This document shows, one piece after another, positions 40,006-49,015 of a DNA stretch of 64,000 bases. A model generated the notes under the pieces. The model searched no databases, had not been told where the DNA came from, and saw nothing but the letters and a program-made list of their open reading frames with translations. The position numbers and the translations under genes were made by a program. Within the stretch, counting starts at the first letter, position 1; the number at the start of each line of letters is the position of its first letter. The stretch is from the NCBI RefSeq assembly GCF_002968285.2, contig NZ_CP134400.1:3596001-3660000 (forward strand), read 5' to 3'. Source of the DNA: Mycobacterium sp. ITM-2016-00318. Lineage in GTDB: Bacteria > Actinomycetota > Actinomycetes > Mycobacteriales > Mycobacteriaceae.

Positions 40006-41990
40006 GACTGTTCGGCTTTCTCACTAGCTGTGATTCGGGCCAGTGGCTGGCCCACCTTGACCTGGTCGCCGACGGCGACGAGTAGTTCCACCACGCCGTC
40101 GACCGGCGCGGTCAGTGCGTGTTCCATCTTCATCGCCTCGACCGCGACGACGACCGCACCCGCGGTCACCGTCCCTCCATCTTCGATACCGACGGCGACC
40201 ACGGAACCTGGCATGGGGCTGACGAGTTCGGCGTCGCCGCTGTGTTCGTCGTCGGGGCGCACGGGCGCTTCCCGCAACTCGTCAATGACCGCGCTGCGTC
40301 CCGCGCGCGCCAGCCAGATCTGCCGGTCTGTTGCGGCGACGAGGTAGTCGGTGCGCAAACCGTCAAGCGTCACGACGAGCCGGTCGCCATCGAGACTGGC
40401 TGTAAGCGAGTGTGATTTGCCCTGCTCAACCCCAGCCGTCGCGGCCTGTGGGGTCCCGGTCAGATACACGTGGTCGGTGCGCTCACCCGCGTGCAGCCGC
40501 ACGGTTGTCGGAGCGTGCTGCCCGATTCGCCAGCCCGACGGCACCTCCCACAGGTTGCCCGCGGGCACCGGCCAGCTGAGCAGCCACTTGTATGCCGCGG
40601 CGGCGACGAGCTCCTCGTCACCGGGTTGGGCGGCGGCGAAGTCCGGTGTCCTGCGGTCAAGCAGCCCGGTGTCGAGCCGGCCCGCGATCACGTCGCGGTC
40701 GGCCAGCAGGAAGCGCAGAAACTCGACGTTCGTCGTCACACCCAGCACCGCGGTGTCGGCCAGTGCACGGTCGAGTGCACGCAGAGCGCCCGGCCGGTCG
40801 ACGGCATGGGCGATGACCTTGGCCAGCATCGGGTCGTAGTCGCTGCCCACCATGGTGCCCTTCGCCAGCCCGGAGTCGACGCGCACACCGGGTGCGCGCG
40901 GTTCGGCGAGGCCGAGCACTCCGCCGCCGGTGGGCAGAAATCCGTTGGCGGGATCTTCGGCATACACGCGCGCTTCGATCGCATGCCCCGTCATGGTGAT
41001 GTCGTCCTGCGCGATCGGCAGCTTCTCCCCCGCCGCGACGCGCACCTGCAGTTCGACGAGGTCCACGCCGGTGACCATCTCGGTGACGGGGTGCTCGACC
41101 TGCAGGCGGGTGTTCATCTCCATGAAGAAGAACTCGTCGGGCCGGTCGGCGGACACGATGAATTCGACGGTGCCCGCGCCGGTGTAGTCGACGCTGCGGG
41201 CGGTGTCGCACGCCGCGGCGCCGATGCGGGCCCGCGTCGGCGCGTCCAACAGCGGCGACGGCGCTTCTTCGATCACCTTCTGGTGGCGGCGCTGCAGACT
41301 GCATTCCCGTTCGCCGAGATGGACAACGTTGCCGAAGCCGTCGGCGAGGACCTGGACCTCGATGTGGCGGGGATTCAACACGAATCGCTCCAGGAACAGC
41401 GTGTCGTCGGCGAACGCCGCACCCGCCTCACGCCGCGCGCTGATCAACGCAGCCGACAGCTCGGAGGGTTCGCGCACGACCCGCATGCCCTTGCCGCCGC
41501 CGCCCGCCGACGGCTTCACCAGCACCGGATAGCCGATATCGCCCGCCGCGGTGGTCAATTCGTCGTCGGTGAGGCCTGGCCGCGCGACACCGGGGACCAC
41601 CGGAACACCGAACGCGGACACCGTCGTCTTGGCGGCGATCTTGTCGCCCATGGTCTGGATGGCCGTCACCGGCGGCCCGATGAATACGATTCCCGCCGCC
41701 TCAAGCGCTGCGGCGAACTCGGCGTTCTCCGAGAGGAATCCATAGCCGGGATGGATGGCCTGCGCGCCGGTGCGGCGGGCGGCGTCGACGACCGCCTCGA
41801 TGTTCAGGTAGCTCTGCCGCGCCGGTGCCGGGCCGATGCGGACCGCGACGTCGGCTTCGGTGACGTGGCGGGCGTTCGCGTCGGCGTCGCTGAAGACGGC
41901 GACCGAGCGGACGCCCATCTCGCGCAGCGTGCGGATCACCCGAACTGCGATCTCACCGCGGTTGGCCACCAGAACAGTGTCGAATGTCAT
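40002..41990 (-). CDS. accA1: Acyl-CoA carboxylase alpha chain AccA1 (biotin carboxylase + BCCP)
   Basis: A 662-residue biotin-dependent carboxylase subunit. N-terminal biotin carboxylase: [35 protein letters not shown] (ATP-grasp loop), [36 protein letters not shown]-terminal biotin carrier domain: [16 protein letters not shown] with the biotinylated Lys near residue 622. With AccD1 it forms the 3-methylcrotonyl-CoA carboxylase of leucine catabolism, as reported for the M. tuberculosis pair. A 103-nt repetitive spacer separates it from accD1. Confidence 0.95.
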   Translation of the reverse strand: MTFDTVLVANRGEIAVRVIRTLREMGVRSVAVFSDADANARHVTEADVAVRIGPAPARQSYLNIEAVVDAARRTGAQAIHPGYGFLSENAEFAAALEAAGIVFIGPPVTAIQTMGDKIAAKTTVSAFGVPVVPGVARPGLTDDELTTAAGDIGYPVLVKPSAGGGGKGMRVVREPSELSAALISARREAGAAFADDTLFLERFVLNPRHIEVQVLADGFGNVVHLGERECSLQRRHQKVIEEAPSPLLDAPTRARIGAAACDTARSVDYTGAGTVEFIVSADRPDEFFFMEMNTRLQVEHPVTEMVTGVDLVELQVRVAAGEKLPIAQDDITMTGHAIEARVYAEDPANGFLPTGGGVLGLAEPRAPGVRVDSGLAKGTMVGSDYDPMLAKVIAHAVDRPGALRALDRALADTAVLGVTTNVEFLRFLLADRDVIAGRLDTGLLDRRTPDFAAAQPGDEELVAAAAYKWLLSWPVPAGNLWEVPSGWRIGQHAPTTVRLHAGERTDHVYLTGTPQAATAGVEQGKSHSLTASLDGDRLVVTLDGLRTDYLVAATDRQIWLARAGRSAVIDELREAPVRPDDEHSGDAELVSPMPGSVVAVGIEDGGTVTAGAVVVAVEAMKMEHALTAPVDGVVELLVAVGDQVKVGQPLARITASEKAEQS

Positions 41991-42093
41991 CTTGAGCGGA
42001 GGTCCTTCCTGAGCATCGCAGCGAGTACCGCAGCGCAGCGAGGAACGCAGCGAGGAGCGGAGGGATGGACCGGAGCGGGGAATCGGGTCATGC
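41991..42093. repeat. Repetitive spacer between accD1 and accA1
   Basis: On the transcribed strand the motif CTCGCTGCG occurs three times in 40 bases, twice within a 12-base tandem unit (CTCCTCGCTGCG, TTCCTCGCTGCG). It starts right after the accD1 stop and reaches to the accA1 start. It recalls interspersed repeats found between mycobacterial operon genes (MIRU-like), but the match to a named class was not checked. Confidence 0.5.
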
Positions 42094-43647
42094 TCACATC
42101 CGGAAGACGCCGTAGGAGACCGGCTCGACCGGCGCTTGCCCGACTACCGAAAGCGCCAGGCCGAGAACCGTTCTGGTGTCGGCGGGGTCGATCACACCGT
42201 CGTCCCATAACCGGGCCGTCGAATAGTAGGGGTTGCCCTGGCTCTCGTACTGCGCGCGGATCGGCGCCTTGAACGCTTCCTCCTCTTCGGGTGCCATCTC
42301 CCCGCGCACGGTCGCCAGCACCGAGGCGGCCTGCTCGCCACCCATCACCGAGATCCTGGCGTTCGGCCACATCCACAGGAAGCGCGGCGAATACGCGCGC
42401 CCGCACATCGAGTAATTGCCTGCGCCGTACGACCCGCCGATGACGACGGTCAGCTTCGGCACCCGTGCGCAGGCGACGGCGGTCACCATCTTGGCGCCGT
42501 GCTTGGCGATACCGCCCGCCTCGTAGTCGCGGCCGACCATGAAGCCGGAGATGTTCTGCAGGAACAGCAGCGGCACCATGCGCTTGTCACACAGCTCGAT
42601 GAAATGCGCGCCTTTCATGGCGGATTCGGAGAAGAGCACGCCGTTGTTGGCGATGATCCCGACAGGATGACCGTGGATACGGGCGAAGCCGGTCACCAGC
42701 GTCGACCCGTATTCGGCTTTGAACTCGGCGAATTCGCCGCCGTCGACAACCCGTGTGATGACCTCACGCACGTCGTAGGGCACGCGCGCGTCGACGGGTA
42801 CGACGTCGTACAGCTCGGTTTGGTCGGCCACTGCAGCGACTGTCGGGCGAACCTCCCACGGCGGGTCCAGCCGCGGCCCGAGCGTAGAGACGATCCGTCG
42901 CACGATGCGCAGTGCGTCGCGGTCGTCGTCGGCGAGATGGTCGGTCACCCCCGAGGTCTTTGAATGCAGGTCGCCGCCGCCGAGCTCCTCTGCGGTCACC
43001 ACCTCGCCGGTCGCGGCCTTCACCAGCGGCGGACCCCCGAGGAAGATCGTGCCCTGGTTGCGGACGATGACCGCCTCGTCGCTCATGGCGGGCACGTAGG
43101 CCCCTCCGGCCGTGCACGAGCCGAGCACCGCCGCGATCTGCGGTATACCCTCAGCGCTCATCGTCGCCTGGTTGAAGAAGATGCGGCCGAAATGCTCTCG
43201 GCCGGGGAACACTTCGTCCTGCCGCGGCAGGAATGCCCCGCCGGAATCGACGAGATAGATGCACGGCAGCCGGTTCTGTCTGGCGATCTCCTGGGCGCGC
43301 AGGTGCTTCTTCACCGTGATCGGGTAATACGTGCCACCTTTGACGGTGGCGTCATTGGCCACGATCATGCATTCGCGTCCGGACACCCGCCCGATGCCGA
43401 CAATCATTCCTGCGCCGGGGCAGTCGTCGTCGTACATGCCGTCGGCGGCCAGCGGCGACACTTCGAGCAGCGCGCTTCCCGGATCCAGGAGCCCGTCGAC
43501 GCGCTCCCTCGGCAGCAACTTGCCACGGCTGACGTGGCGTTCGCGGGATTTGGCCGAGCCGCCGAGCGCTGCGACAGCCATCTTCTCCCGCAGCTGCGCA
43601 ACGAGCGCGAGGTGCTGCTCGCGACTCGCTTGGAGCGTTGAGGTCAT
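42094..43647 (-). CDS. accD1: Acyl-CoA carboxylase beta chain AccD1
   Basis: A 517-residue carboxyltransferase beta subunit of the 3-methylcrotonyl-CoA carboxylase type. [23 protein letters not shown] and [46 protein letters not shown] are the two crotonase-like oxyanion regions. The ATG at 43647 follows a 95-nt divergent promoter region with two operator-like sites. It is the first gene of the operon accD1-accA1-fadE19-maoC-citE-bkdABC. In M. tuberculosis scoB, scoA and fadD35 lie between it and the TetR gene; here they are absent. Confidence 0.95.
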   Translation of the reverse strand: MTSTLQASREQHLALVAQLREKMAVAALGGSAKSRERHVSRGKLLPRERVDGLLDPGSALLEVSPLAADGMYDDDCPGAGMIVGIGRVSGRECMIVANDATVKGGTYYPITVKKHLRAQEIARQNRLPCIYLVDSGGAFLPRQDEVFPGREHFGRIFFNQATMSAEGIPQIAAVLGSCTAGGAYVPAMSDEAVIVRNQGTIFLGGPPLVKAATGEVVTAEELGGGDLHSKTSGVTDHLADDDRDALRIVRRIVSTLGPRLDPPWEVRPTVAAVADQTELYDVVPVDARVPYDVREVITRVVDGGEFAEFKAEYGSTLVTGFARIHGHPVGIIANNGVLFSESAMKGAHFIELCDKRMVPLLFLQNISGFMVGRDYEAGGIAKHGAKMVTAVACARVPKLTVVIGGSYGAGNYSMCGRAYSPRFLWMWPNARISVMGGEQAASVLATVRGEMAPEEEEAFKAPIRAQYESQGNPYYSTARLWDDGVIDPADTRTVLGLALSVVGQAPVEPVSYGVFRM

Positions 43648-43666
43648 CGGTACCGCCTGTCCGGTT

Positions 43667-43711
43667 GAGTTAATGACGACTAACTCTTATGATGTTAGTC
43701 ACGATTAACTC
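43667..43711. promoter_or_regulatory. Paired TetR (BkaR-type) operator-like sites
   Basis: Site 1 is GAGTTAATGACGACTAACTC at 43667-43686, a palindrome with 8-base half sites (GAGTTAAT / ACTAACTC). Site 2, at 43694-43711, reads on the minus strand GAGTTAATCGTGACTAAC, the same motif in inverse direction. They lie between the divergent accD1 and TetR genes and overlap TATGAT at 43688-43693, a good -10 box for the TetR gene. This fits autorepression and operon repression by the adjacent regulator. Confidence 0.8.
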
Positions 43712-43741
43712 CAAATGTCCACCAGCGGCGAAGGTAGCGCG

Positions 43742-44401
43742 ATGACTCTTCCGGCCTCTCGGTCCGAATCCGCACCCGCGGCAACCAACCGGAGCAGGGC
43801 CAAGTCGGACCGTCGGGACCAGCTGATCGCCGCCGCAGAACGGCTCGTCGCCGAACGAGGCTTCCTTGCCGTGCGACTCGAGGACATCGGCGCCGCCGTC
43901 GGCGTCAGTGGGCCTGCGATTTACCGACACTTCCCCAACAAGGAAGCGCTGCTTGTCGAACTGCTGGTGGGTATCAGCACCCGACTGCTCGCCGGGGCCA
44001 GGTCTGTCGTCGCCGAGGCGGAAGATGCCGAAGCAGCGCTGAACGGGTTGATCGACTTCCACCTGGACTTCGCGCTGAACGAGTCCGATCTGATCCGGAT
44101 CCAGGATCGCGATCTGGGCTATCTGCCCGACCCTGCCAAGCGTCAGGTTCGGAAAGCCCAACGACAGTACGTGGAGATCTGGGTCGATGTTCTTCTTCGA
44201 TTGAGCCGCGCCGACAACGAGGCCGACGCGCGCCTGATGGCGCATGCGGTGTTCGGTCTGTTGAACTCAACGCCGCACAGTGTACGGCCGAATACGACCA
44301 AATCGGCCGGCCGAGGAACCGTTGTGGGTTCGCGTGCCATCCTGCGAGAGATGACGATCGCGGCCCTGTCCCTGGCCGACCGAAGTGGCGCTAGGCGTTA
44401 G
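43742..44401 (+). CDS. bkaR: TetR-family repressor of branched-chain keto-acid operon (BkaR-like)
   Basis: A 219-residue TetR regulator. The N-terminal helix-turn-helix is DQLIAAAERLVAERGFLAVRLEDIGAAVGVSGPAIYRHFPNKEALLVEL; the C-terminal ligand domain is all-helical. By position it equals Rv2506/BkaR, reported to repress the neighbouring branched-chain keto-acid operon. The ATG at 43742 is chosen because AAGGT lies 7 nt upstream; the upstream ATG at 43715 lacks a ribosome site. It probably binds the paired sites at 43667-43711; its ligand is likely a branched acyl-CoA, an inference. Confidence 0.9.
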   Translation: MTLPASRSESAPAATNRSRAKSDRRDQLIAAAERLVAERGFLAVRLEDIGAAVGVSGPAIYRHFPNKEALLVELLVGISTRLLAGARSVVAEAEDAEAALNGLIDFHLDFALNESDLIRIQDRDLGYLPDPAKRQVRKAQRQYVEIWVDVLLRLSRADNEADARLMAHAVFGLLNSTPHSVRPNTTKSAGRGTVVGSRAILREMTIAALSLADRSGARR

Positions 44402-44404
44402 TAC

Positions 44405-44560
44405 TTAGTACCAGCGTCTGCGGCCGCCGACAGCGCGGCCGGTCGACCCGAGAATCCAGAACACCGCGCCGATCACGATCAGCACGACGCCGATGTAGGT
44501 GAGAATCGAAATCCCGAACAGGATCCCGAGAATAAGGAGGATCACTCCAAGGACGATCAT
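44405..44560 (-). CDS. DUF6131-type small membrane protein, copy 2
   Basis: A 51-residue two-helix membrane peptide, MIVLGVILLILGILFGISIL then YIGVVLIVIGAVFWILGSTG and the basic end GRAVGGRRRWY. It has the same length and design as the copy at 29212-29367. GGAG lies 6 nt before the ATG, so translation is likely. It converges with the TetR gene with a 3-nt gap. The function is unknown. Confidence 0.8.
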   Translation of the reverse strand: MIVLGVILLILGILFGISILTYIGVVLIVIGAVFWILGSTGRAVGGRRRWY

Positions 44561-44602
44561 TGCTCACTCCATTCGATCAGTGAATTATGTTGGACCCGTT
44601 GA

Positions 44603-44818
44603 CTACTGGCTGGGCTCCGGCAGGTCCACGTTGCAATTCTCCACCTTCGGGTTTGCACCCGCGTAGTTCAACGGCCCGGCTACGACCGTCAACGCGATGG
44701 TGCCCCCTGTGGCGCAATTGTTCGAGTCGGTCTTGAAGTAATCCCGCTGATAGGCCGCGACCACACCGATCAGCAACCAAATCAACACGATTACGCCGAG
44801 AATTCCGCCACCACGCAT
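44603..44818 (-). CDS. Small single-pass membrane protein
   Basis: A 71-residue protein with one membrane segment close to the N-terminus (ILGVIVLIWLLIGVVAAY) and an external part with two cysteines (NNCATGG and VENCNVD) that could form a disulfide. AGGAGG about 7 nt before ATG 44818 supports the start. It lies upstream of the DUF6131 gene on the same strand, so the two may be co-transcribed. No family is recognised beyond mycobacterial hypothetical proteins. Confidence 0.75.
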   Translation of the reverse strand: MRGGGILGVIVLIWLLIGVVAAYQRDYFKTDSNNCATGGTIALTVVAGPLNYAGANPKVENCNVDLPEPSQ

Positions 44819-44911
44819 GCTGGCCTCCTCCTGTTAGGCGCCCCAGTGGGCGCAGGAGGGTTTTACCCCGCGGACAATTCCAGTAAACGCATGAAACTGA
44901 TCTTGAATGGT

Positions 44912-46807
44912 TCAGGAGTGCGCCCGCTGCGCGAAAGCGGTCGTGAGCCAATCGCTCATCGCCTTGACCAGCACGGCTCGGTTCTCACGCTTGTCGATCT
45001 CATGGCCGTCGTCTTCGAACAGCAATTGTTCGACCGTTCGGCCCAGCACCCGCAAAGCGTCGTACATCTGCTGCGATTCTGTTGGCGGAACGTTGGTGTC
45101 GTGGAGGCCGTGGACGAGCAGCAACGGCGCGGTGATCGCGTGCGCGCGGAGCAAAGGTGAGAGCTGGTCGAGCAGTTCATGATCGCTGACCGGATGGCCG
45201 TACTTCGGGTACGCCGCCGCAGCGATCCACGGCTCGGTGTTGCGGTACCACGTGTTGAGGTCGCTCATCCCGCAGATGCTGATGCCCGCTGCGAACAGTT
45301 GCGGATGGAAAGCCAGCGCGGCCTGCGTCAGATAGCCGCCGTAGGACCATCCGCAGCAGGCGATCCGATCGGCCGGTGCCAGGTTGTTCTCGACGAGGAA
45401 CAATGCCGCGTCGGCAACGTCGTAAATGGCCGCGAAGCGCTTCTCTCTGTCGTCGGCGTGCATGAACGACCGCCCGAATCCGCCTGAGCCGCGCACATTT
45501 GGCAGAAACACCGTGATGCCGGCTTCCAGCAGCGGCGGGAAGAATTCGTTGTAGCCGGGCCTGCCCTGCCCTTCCGGTCCGCCGTGCAGAAACATCATCG
45601 CCCCGACCGAGTCGACCCCGTCCGGTGGTCGAAACAACCACCCGCTGATCTGCAGCCCGTCGCGGGCGACGATGGTCTCCAAGGTCGGCTCCGCGGACAA
45701 CGGACCGCTGCTCGGCTCCCGGTCGATTCGTTCCCATTCCCTGGTTCGCGGGTCGACGAGTTCCACGGTGCGCGGCATGTCGGGGCCCTCGACCGTCATC
45801 GCCACCATCGATCCGCCCGCGCTGATGCTCAGTTCGCTGGCCACCATGCCGGGCAGCGGAATTGGGTCGTCGAGCGTGTTGTCGGCGTACGCGAGGATCT
45901 GTAACTCACTGGCACCGTTGATGTTCCACAACAATGCGACCGTGGACAGGTCATCGCTGACGACGAACTCGTCGAGCTCGTAGCCGGGACGCTCGGCTAC
46001 CACGTGATAAGAGACACCGTCGGGGGTCGTCGTCACCTCGAGGAGGCGGGCATGGTCGGCGCCGTTCTCGCTGCGGATCAGCGCGCGCACGTAGCCGTTC
46101 GTGCTGTTCGGTCCATACACCTTGGCAGGGTGATACAACTCGAACGTCTCGCCCTCGAGGCCCGACCGCAGGCGACGCGGGCTCTGATCGTCGAGGATGA
46201 CGCCGGTATCGGTGGTCGAACCCGGATCGTAGGGCAACAGGGCGATTTCGGTCAGGCCGCGCAGCATGATCAGGTCGCGGTAGCCGCGCGGCCCGACCCG
46301 CACCAGTGCCGCGCCGGCCCATGCGTCCACGAGGCGGCCACCCGAGCGTCGGTCGAGGATCGTCGTCGTGCCGTCAGCCGGATCGATGAGGCATGAACTG
46401 CCGACGCCGTCGTCACCGGTGAGAATGGCCGCGACTTGCGTACCGTCCCAACCGATCAACTCCGCCGTGCCCTCCGGCGGGCCGGCGGGCCACATGTCGA
46501 TCCGGCGGGCCGCCCGGTCGTCGGGGTCGGTGGTGACGACCCAGATCTGGCTGCGGGTGCCGCCCTCGGGCGCAACCTCGCAGGCGAGCCAGTGACCGTC
46601 GGCGGAATGCATGACCCGGTTGACCGGGCCCTCCACCGGCAATTCAACATCTCGTGACGAACTGGCTCGCCACCCGCGCAGAAACCGTTGAACCGCTCGC
46701 GGGTATCCGCCGTCATCGACGAGGTGCGCGAACGCCGTCGCGTCGGGCGACAGCGACGCGCCGTAGTTGGTGCGCACCGTCCCTGTCATCAATATCAAGC
46801 TTGCCAT
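44912..46807 (-). CDS. S9 prolyl-oligopeptidase family peptidase
   Basis: A 631-residue cytosolic protein with an N-terminal beta-propeller (residues 1-370) and a C-terminal alpha/beta-hydrolase peptidase domain. The catalytic triad is readable: Ser in CGWSYGGYLTQAAL, Asp in LVHGLHDTNVPPTES, His in EDDGHEI. MMFLHGGPEGQGRPGYNEFFPPLLEAGITVFLPNVRGSGGFG is typical of acylaminoacyl-peptidase/S9C-type members. ATG 46807 and ATG 46789 are both possible starts; neither has a strong ribosome site. It probably trims oligopeptides. Confidence 0.9.
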   Translation of the reverse strand: MASLILMTGTVRTNYGASLSPDATAFAHLVDDGGYPRAVQRFLRGWRASSSRDVELPVEGPVNRVMHSADGHWLACEVAPEGGTRSQIWVVTTDPDDRAARRIDMWPAGPPEGTAELIGWDGTQVAAILTGDDGVGSSCLIDPADGTTTILDRRSGGRLVDAWAGAALVRVGPRGYRDLIMLRGLTEIALLPYDPGSTTDTGVILDDQSPRRLRSGLEGETFELYHPAKVYGPNSTNGYVRALIRSENGADHARLLEVTTTPDGVSYHVVAERPGYELDEFVVSDDLSTVALLWNINGASELQILAYADNTLDDPIPLPGMVASELSISAGGSMVAMTVEGPDMPRTVELVDPRTREWERIDREPSSGPLSAEPTLETIVARDGLQISGWLFRPPDGVDSVGAMMFLHGGPEGQGRPGYNEFFPPLLEAGITVFLPNVRGSGGFGRSFMHADDREKRFAAIYDVADAALFLVENNLAPADRIACCGWSYGGYLTQAALAFHPQLFAAGISICGMSDLNTWYRNTEPWIAAAAYPKYGHPVSDHELLDQLSPLLRAHAITAPLLLVHGLHDTNVPPTESQQMYDALRVLGRTVEQLLFEDDGHEIDKRENRAVLVKAMSDWLTTAFAQRAHS

Positions 46808-46894
46808 GAGCCACCCGGCTAAGCAGAGCGCTTACCCGCTCATCGCCGATCCTCTTCTTCGACGACGCAGGTACCCTGCAGCCATGAGGTGGGT

Positions 46895-47674
46895 ATGACG
46901 AATACGCCACGAGGCGACGGACCTGACCCGAATCAACCGGTGGGTCCCAGCTATCCGGGCTACGTCGATCCGGCATACGCCGATCAGTCGCCGTACGGCC
47001 CCACCTATCAGGCGCCTGCGGCTCCCGACGCCACCCAACAGCTGCCGCCGTACCCGCCCTACGGCTACGACCCTTATGGCACGGGCCAGTACGCGACCGG
47101 ACAGTACGGTCCGCCCTACCCTCCCGGTGAACCGCCGGAGGGTCCGCCGCCATCGAAGTCGCCGCGGTGGCTGTGGCTGGTCGCGGCGTTGGCGGTGCTG
47201 TTGGTTGTGGCCTTGGTGATCGCGCTGGTCGTCGTCAACAGCTCGAAGCAGGACACCGTCGTGGCGCCGCCGCCGATGCCGGAACCGACGTCCACGACGT
47301 CGCGCACGCCGTCGACGACCACGACGCTTCGGCCCCTTCCGCCGATCGTTCCCGTGCCGACCCCGACCACCACCACCACGCCGCCCAGCGAGTCAGCCGC
47401 CCCCGGCGCCAAGGAGTCGGTGGTCTACGAGGTCACCGGAACGGGCCGGGCGATCAACATCACCTACGTCGACACCGGCAGCCTGCTGCAGACGGAGTTC
47501 AACGTGGTGCTGCCGTGGAGCAAGCAGGTCGAACTGCCCAGTCCGGCAGAGGATTCGGCCAGTCTTACGATCATCAACGTGGGCAGGACGGTGACCTGCA
47601 CGGTGACGGTCAACGGGGTTCAGGTGCAGTCCAACACCGGCAACGGCCTGACGATCTGCACAGCGACTCGCTAG
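46895..47674 (+). CDS. Proline-rich membrane protein with MmpS-like C-terminal domain (Rv2507-like)
   Basis: A 259-residue bitopic protein. Residues 1-85 are Pro/Tyr/Gly-rich and cytoplasmic, residues 90-112 form one membrane helix (WLWLVAALAVLLVVALVIALVVV), a Thr/Pro linker follows, and the external end VVYEVTGTGRAINITYVDTGSLLQTEFNVVLPWSKQVEL is the MmpS/transport-accessory beta domain. No MmpL gene is adjacent. The ATG at 46895 has GAGGT 4 nt upstream; a GTG at 46889 is the alternative. Its stop codon shares CTAG with the convergent MFS gene. Confidence 0.85.
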   Translation: MTNTPRGDGPDPNQPVGPSYPGYVDPAYADQSPYGPTYQAPAAPDATQQLPPYPPYGYDPYGTGQYATGQYGPPYPPGEPPEGPPPSKSPRWLWLVAALAVLLVVALVIALVVVNSSKQDTVVAPPPMPEPTSTTSRTPSTTTTLRPLPPIVPVPTPTTTTTPPSESAAPGAKESVVYEVTGTGRAINITYVDTGSLLQTEFNVVLPWSKQVELPSPAEDSASLTIINVGRTVTCTVTVNGVQVQSNTGNGLTICTATR

Positions 47675-48990
47675 CGCGCGGGTACGCGGTGCGGTGCATG
47701 CACCAGCGCCATCATCACCATGCCGGCGATGAGCACGACCAGCAGGCCACCGATGCCTGCCCGAACAGTGCCGAACCAGTCGATGAACACGGAGATGAGG
47801 AATGGCGCGAGGAAGGACACCGCGCGTCCGGTCGTCGTGTAAAGACCGAACGTCACGCCTTCCTTGCCTTCGACTGACATGCGCAGCATCAGGGTGCGCG
47901 CCGACGACTGCGTCGGGCCCACGAAGAGGCACAGCGCCAGGCCGCAGATCCAGAACGCCAGCGGCCCGGACACCGACCAGAGCACCACCGAGATCACGCC
48001 CAGCGACGCCAGCGAGCCCATGATGACCTTCTTGGATCCGACCCGGTCGTCGACGACACCACCGAGGAAGGCGCCGAGTGCGGCGATGACGCTCGCGCTG
48101 ACGCCGAACAGCAGCACGTTCGCACTGGATATCCCGTAGGCGCTGACACCGAGGACCGCGCCGAAGGTGAAGATACCGGTCAGTGCATCGCGAAAAACCG
48201 CGCTGGCCACCAGGTAGTAGACGATGTTGTGGTCGCGGTGCCATTCGCCGACGACCTCGCGCCACAGCTGTTTGTACGCGCCGACGAAGCCGACACTTTC
48301 CCTCGGATCTCCTGGCGGATGTGGCGGCGAGGGCACCGTGATGAAGATGGGCAGCGCGAACATCGCGAACCACACCGCGGCGAACAGCATGGCCGCTCGC
48401 ACGTTCTGACCGTCGGCAGCCGGAACTCCCAGGAGTCCTCGGGTGTCACCGTCGCCCGAGATAAGCGTCACGTAGACGATCAGCAGCAGCATGACGCTGC
48501 CGAAATAGCCCATACCGGAGCCGAATCCGGAGATACGACCCGATGTCTGCGGGGTCGAGAGCTGGCGCAGCATGGCGTTGTAGGGCACGGTCGAGAGCTC
48601 GGCACAGGCGGCGGTGCACGCAAGAAGCGTCAGCCCCAGCCACAGATAGTGGTAGTCGTCGCGCACCAGGCACATCGATGCGGTCAACAGCACCACTATT
48701 GCGCTGAAAAGCGCCAGCACCTTCCGGCGCCGCCACGGCGCATCGACCCATACACCGGTGACGGGCGCCAGCAGGGCCACGACGATGCCCGAGGCCGCCA
48801 GCGCGCGGAAAAGCCAACTCTGCGGAGTCGTCCCACCGGGCAGGTCGGTGCCGACGGCACTCGTGAGATACACCGAGAAGACGAAGGTGATGACGATCGC
48901 ATTCACGCCGGTGGCGCCGACGTCCCACAACCCCCAGGACAGAACCTGCGACCGCCGTGCGGTTTGCCCAGGCGGCCGCGTTTCGCTCAC
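47671..48990 (-). CDS. MFS-type permease (Rv2508c-like)
   Basis: A twelve-helix permease of about 439 residues, similar to the UMF1/Atg22-type MFS group: VLSWGLWDVGATGVNAIVITFVFSVYLTS, VTGVWVDAPWRRRKVLALFS (between helices 2 and 3), SGRISGFGSGMGYFG, and VDDRVGSKKVIMGSLASLG. The substrate is unknown. Starts at ATG 49017 or GTG 48990 are possible; 48990 is preferred because 49017 overlaps the divergent cmrA start codon, and a TATA-like box lies 8-14 nt before it, implying a leaderless mRNA. Confidence 0.85.
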   Translation of the reverse strand: MSETRPPGQTARRSQVLSWGLWDVGATGVNAIVITFVFSVYLTSAVGTDLPGGTTPQSWLFRALAASGIVVALLAPVTGVWVDAPWRRRKVLALFSAIVVLLTASMCLVRDDYHYLWLGLTLLACTAACAELSTVPYNAMLRQLSTPQTSGRISGFGSGMGYFGSVMLLLIVYVTLISGDGDTRGLLGVPAADGQNVRAAMLFAAVWFAMFALPIFITVPSPPHPPGDPRESVGFVGAYKQLWREVVGEWHRDHNIVYYLVASAVFRDALTGIFTFGAVLGVSAYGISSANVLLFGVSASVIAALGAFLGGVVDDRVGSKKVIMGSLASLGVISVVLWSVSGPLAFWICGLALCLFVGPTQSSARTLMLRMSVEGKEGVTFGLYTTTGRAVSFLAPFLISVFIDWFGTVRAGIGGLLVVLIAGMVMMALVHAPHRVPAR

Positions 48991-49002
48991 GGTCGCCCAC
49001 GA

Positions 49003-49008
49003 TATAGT
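49003..49008 (+). promoter_or_regulatory. -10 box TATAGT of a leaderless cmrA promoter
   Basis: TATAGT, a near-ideal TANNNT box, ends 7 nt before the cmrA ATG. Its complementary strand offers an overlapping box for the divergent MFS gene. Confidence 0.65.
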
Positions 49009-49015
49009 CCGGCCC

